From Thermoleophilaceae bacterium (GTDB lineage Bacteria; Actinomycetota; Thermoleophilia; Solirubrobacterales; Thermoleophilaceae): a stretch of 5,345 nt of DNA. The notes below the pieces were generated by a model that was not told where the DNA came from, searched no databases, and saw only the letters and a list, made by a program, of their open reading frames with translations. The DNA is taken from assembly GCA_013696905.1 (NCBI GenBank), contig JACCXP010000203.1:1-5345 (forward strand), in the 5' to 3' direction. A program made the position numbers and the translations under genes. Of this stretch, positions 4,613 to 5,345 are shown one piece after another. Position 1 is the first letter of the stretch. Each line of letters starts with the position of its first letter.

Positions 4613-5345
4613 GTGATGCTCACCGACTACTTACGCTCGCAGGCTGATTGGCGTCGGGAGAAGGCGGAGAAGCATCCTGAGGACGCGCGCAACGCGCAGT
4701 CGGCACGGGCGCTTGATGCGCTCGCCGACCACGTCGACACAAAGCCCGGCGACTTCGACCCCCGCGCGCTGGAGGTCCTCGAGCGCCAGATCCAGGGCGA
4801 GGGCATCCCGTCGGCCACCCGAGAGGTCGGCCGGGCGGTCGCACGCTTTGGGTTCGGCTTATCCGTGGGCCACCCAGCCCACATCGAGTTCATCAATGAG
4901 CTTGCCGTGCTCGCCGTCATCGACGAATACGAGTTGGTCGCCAGCGGCGGCTCCGATCACGATCGCAGTGACGAGCACCTCGCCGACCCCGAGGGCCATG
5001 CCCTCAACCCGTGGGAGGTCGAGGCCGCGCTTGACGGCGTGGCGCTGGATCGCGGCTACTTCGACCGACGGGGCACGCTGACCGAGGCCGAGCAGCGCGA
5101 ATGGCTCTCAGCGCTGCGGGAGGAGGAGCTGCAGCGGCGCCAGGATAACGCCGCCGCCTGCCACCGTTGCAGCCGCGAGGTATCGGCGAAATCCGACGAA
5201 TACGAGGAGTGGACCGTGATCGGTCGCGCCCGTTCGCGGCTGCGCTATTTCGTCTGCCCGAACTGCCTGGAACCGAAGGAGCGCGCGGAGTGGGAGCGCG
5301 ACGGCGAGGTCAAGCGCATCGCTCGCCGGGTGGACCAGCAGCGCA
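4613..5345 (+). CDS. Uncharacterised charged protein with Cys4 zinc-ribbon-like motif (3' end outside window)
   Basis: The frame is open from GTG 4613 (or ATG 4616) to the window edge, 244 codons without a stop. I do not recognise the protein and assign no function. It is hydrophilic, with no signal peptide or membrane helix. Residues about 1-75 are helical and charged, beginning MLTDYLRSQADWRREKAEKH. Residues about 100-160 are acidic and loop-like. A charged helix at about 158-180 leads into CHRC (Cys183, Cys186) and CPNC (Cys215, Cys218), with 28 residues between the pairs. These are the only cysteines in the visible part, which supports a structural zinc site (zinc ribbon or treble clef). 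A basic/acidic helix follows. GAGGAGG at 4598-4604 supports the start. It begins 61 bases after prs, so read-through is possible. It has TTA codons at 4631 and 4859, unlike the other genes here, and lower GC by eye, hinting at recent acquisition or special regulation. The frame's codon use and the clustered cysteines favour it over other frames. Confidence 0.8.
   Translation, partial: MMLTDYLRSQADWRREKAEKHPEDARNAQSARALDALADHVDTKPGDFDPRALEVLERQIQGEGIPSATREVGRAVARFGFGLSVGHPAHIEFINELAVLAVIDEYELVASGGSDHDRSDEHLADPEGHALNPWEVEAALDGVALDRGYFDRRGTLTEAEQREWLSALREEELQRRQDNAAACHRCSREVSAKSDEYEEWTVIGRARSRLRYFVCPNCLEPKERAEWERDGEVKRIARRVDQQR

Noticed and set aside
4627..4920. A - strand open frame in the terminal region
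   Set aside because: No Shine-Dalgarno or domain, Ser/Arg-rich product, and it conflicts with the supported + strand frame.
4713..5081. A + strand frame of 122 codons in the terminal region
   Set aside because: It overlaps in another phase the longer frame from 4613, which has a strong Shine-Dalgarno and paired CxxC motifs. The product here is low-complexity Ser/Arg/Thr.

Overview
The window is a high-GC (roughly 70% by eye), gene-dense stretch of bacterial chromosome with all recognisable genes on the + strand. GC-rich codon use, the CCA-less tRNA gene, the actinobacterial RQDKK loop in Prs, apparently leaderless starts and the gene order ispE - regulator - glmU - prs suggest a deep-branching actinobacterium. 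Thermoleophilia (Solirubrobacterales/Gaiellales-like) is my best guess, made from memory and not from a search.

Layout. Bases 2-424 are the 3' part of ispE (isoprenoid precursor kinase). A 79-residue two-helix membrane protein of unknown function follows (438-677, TTG start). After a GC hairpin (693-711) and a 7-bp inverted repeat that encloses a TAGACT box (728-750) comes a PucR/CdaR-family regulator (751-2007). Next are a tRNA-Gln(UUG) gene with a plausible promoter of its own (2034-2106), glmU (2141-3523) and prs (3520-4551), the last two overlapping by ATGA. The window ends inside an unrecognised ORF (4613 to the edge) that carries a Cys4 zinc-ribbon-like motif and the only two TTA codons I found in the coding frames here.

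How the genes fit together. IspE makes isoprenoid precursors, including the one for the undecaprenyl carrier lipid. GlmU makes UDP-GlcNAc, the first committed cell-wall sugar nucleotide. Prs makes PRPP for nucleotides, His and Trp. This is the old ispE-purR-(spoVG)-glmU-prs neighbourhood known from Firmicutes, with a PucR-type protein in the place of PurR. The expected next genes (rplY/ctc, pth) are not seen after prs; the zinc-ribbon ORF is there instead.

No CRISPR array, insertion sequence, phage gene or integration site is visible. Most of the window is ordinary housekeeping chromosome. The points most worth a second look are the terminal zinc-ribbon ORF, the regulator with its palindromic promoter beside glmU/prs, and the small membrane protein. 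No gap between genes exceeds 75 bases.
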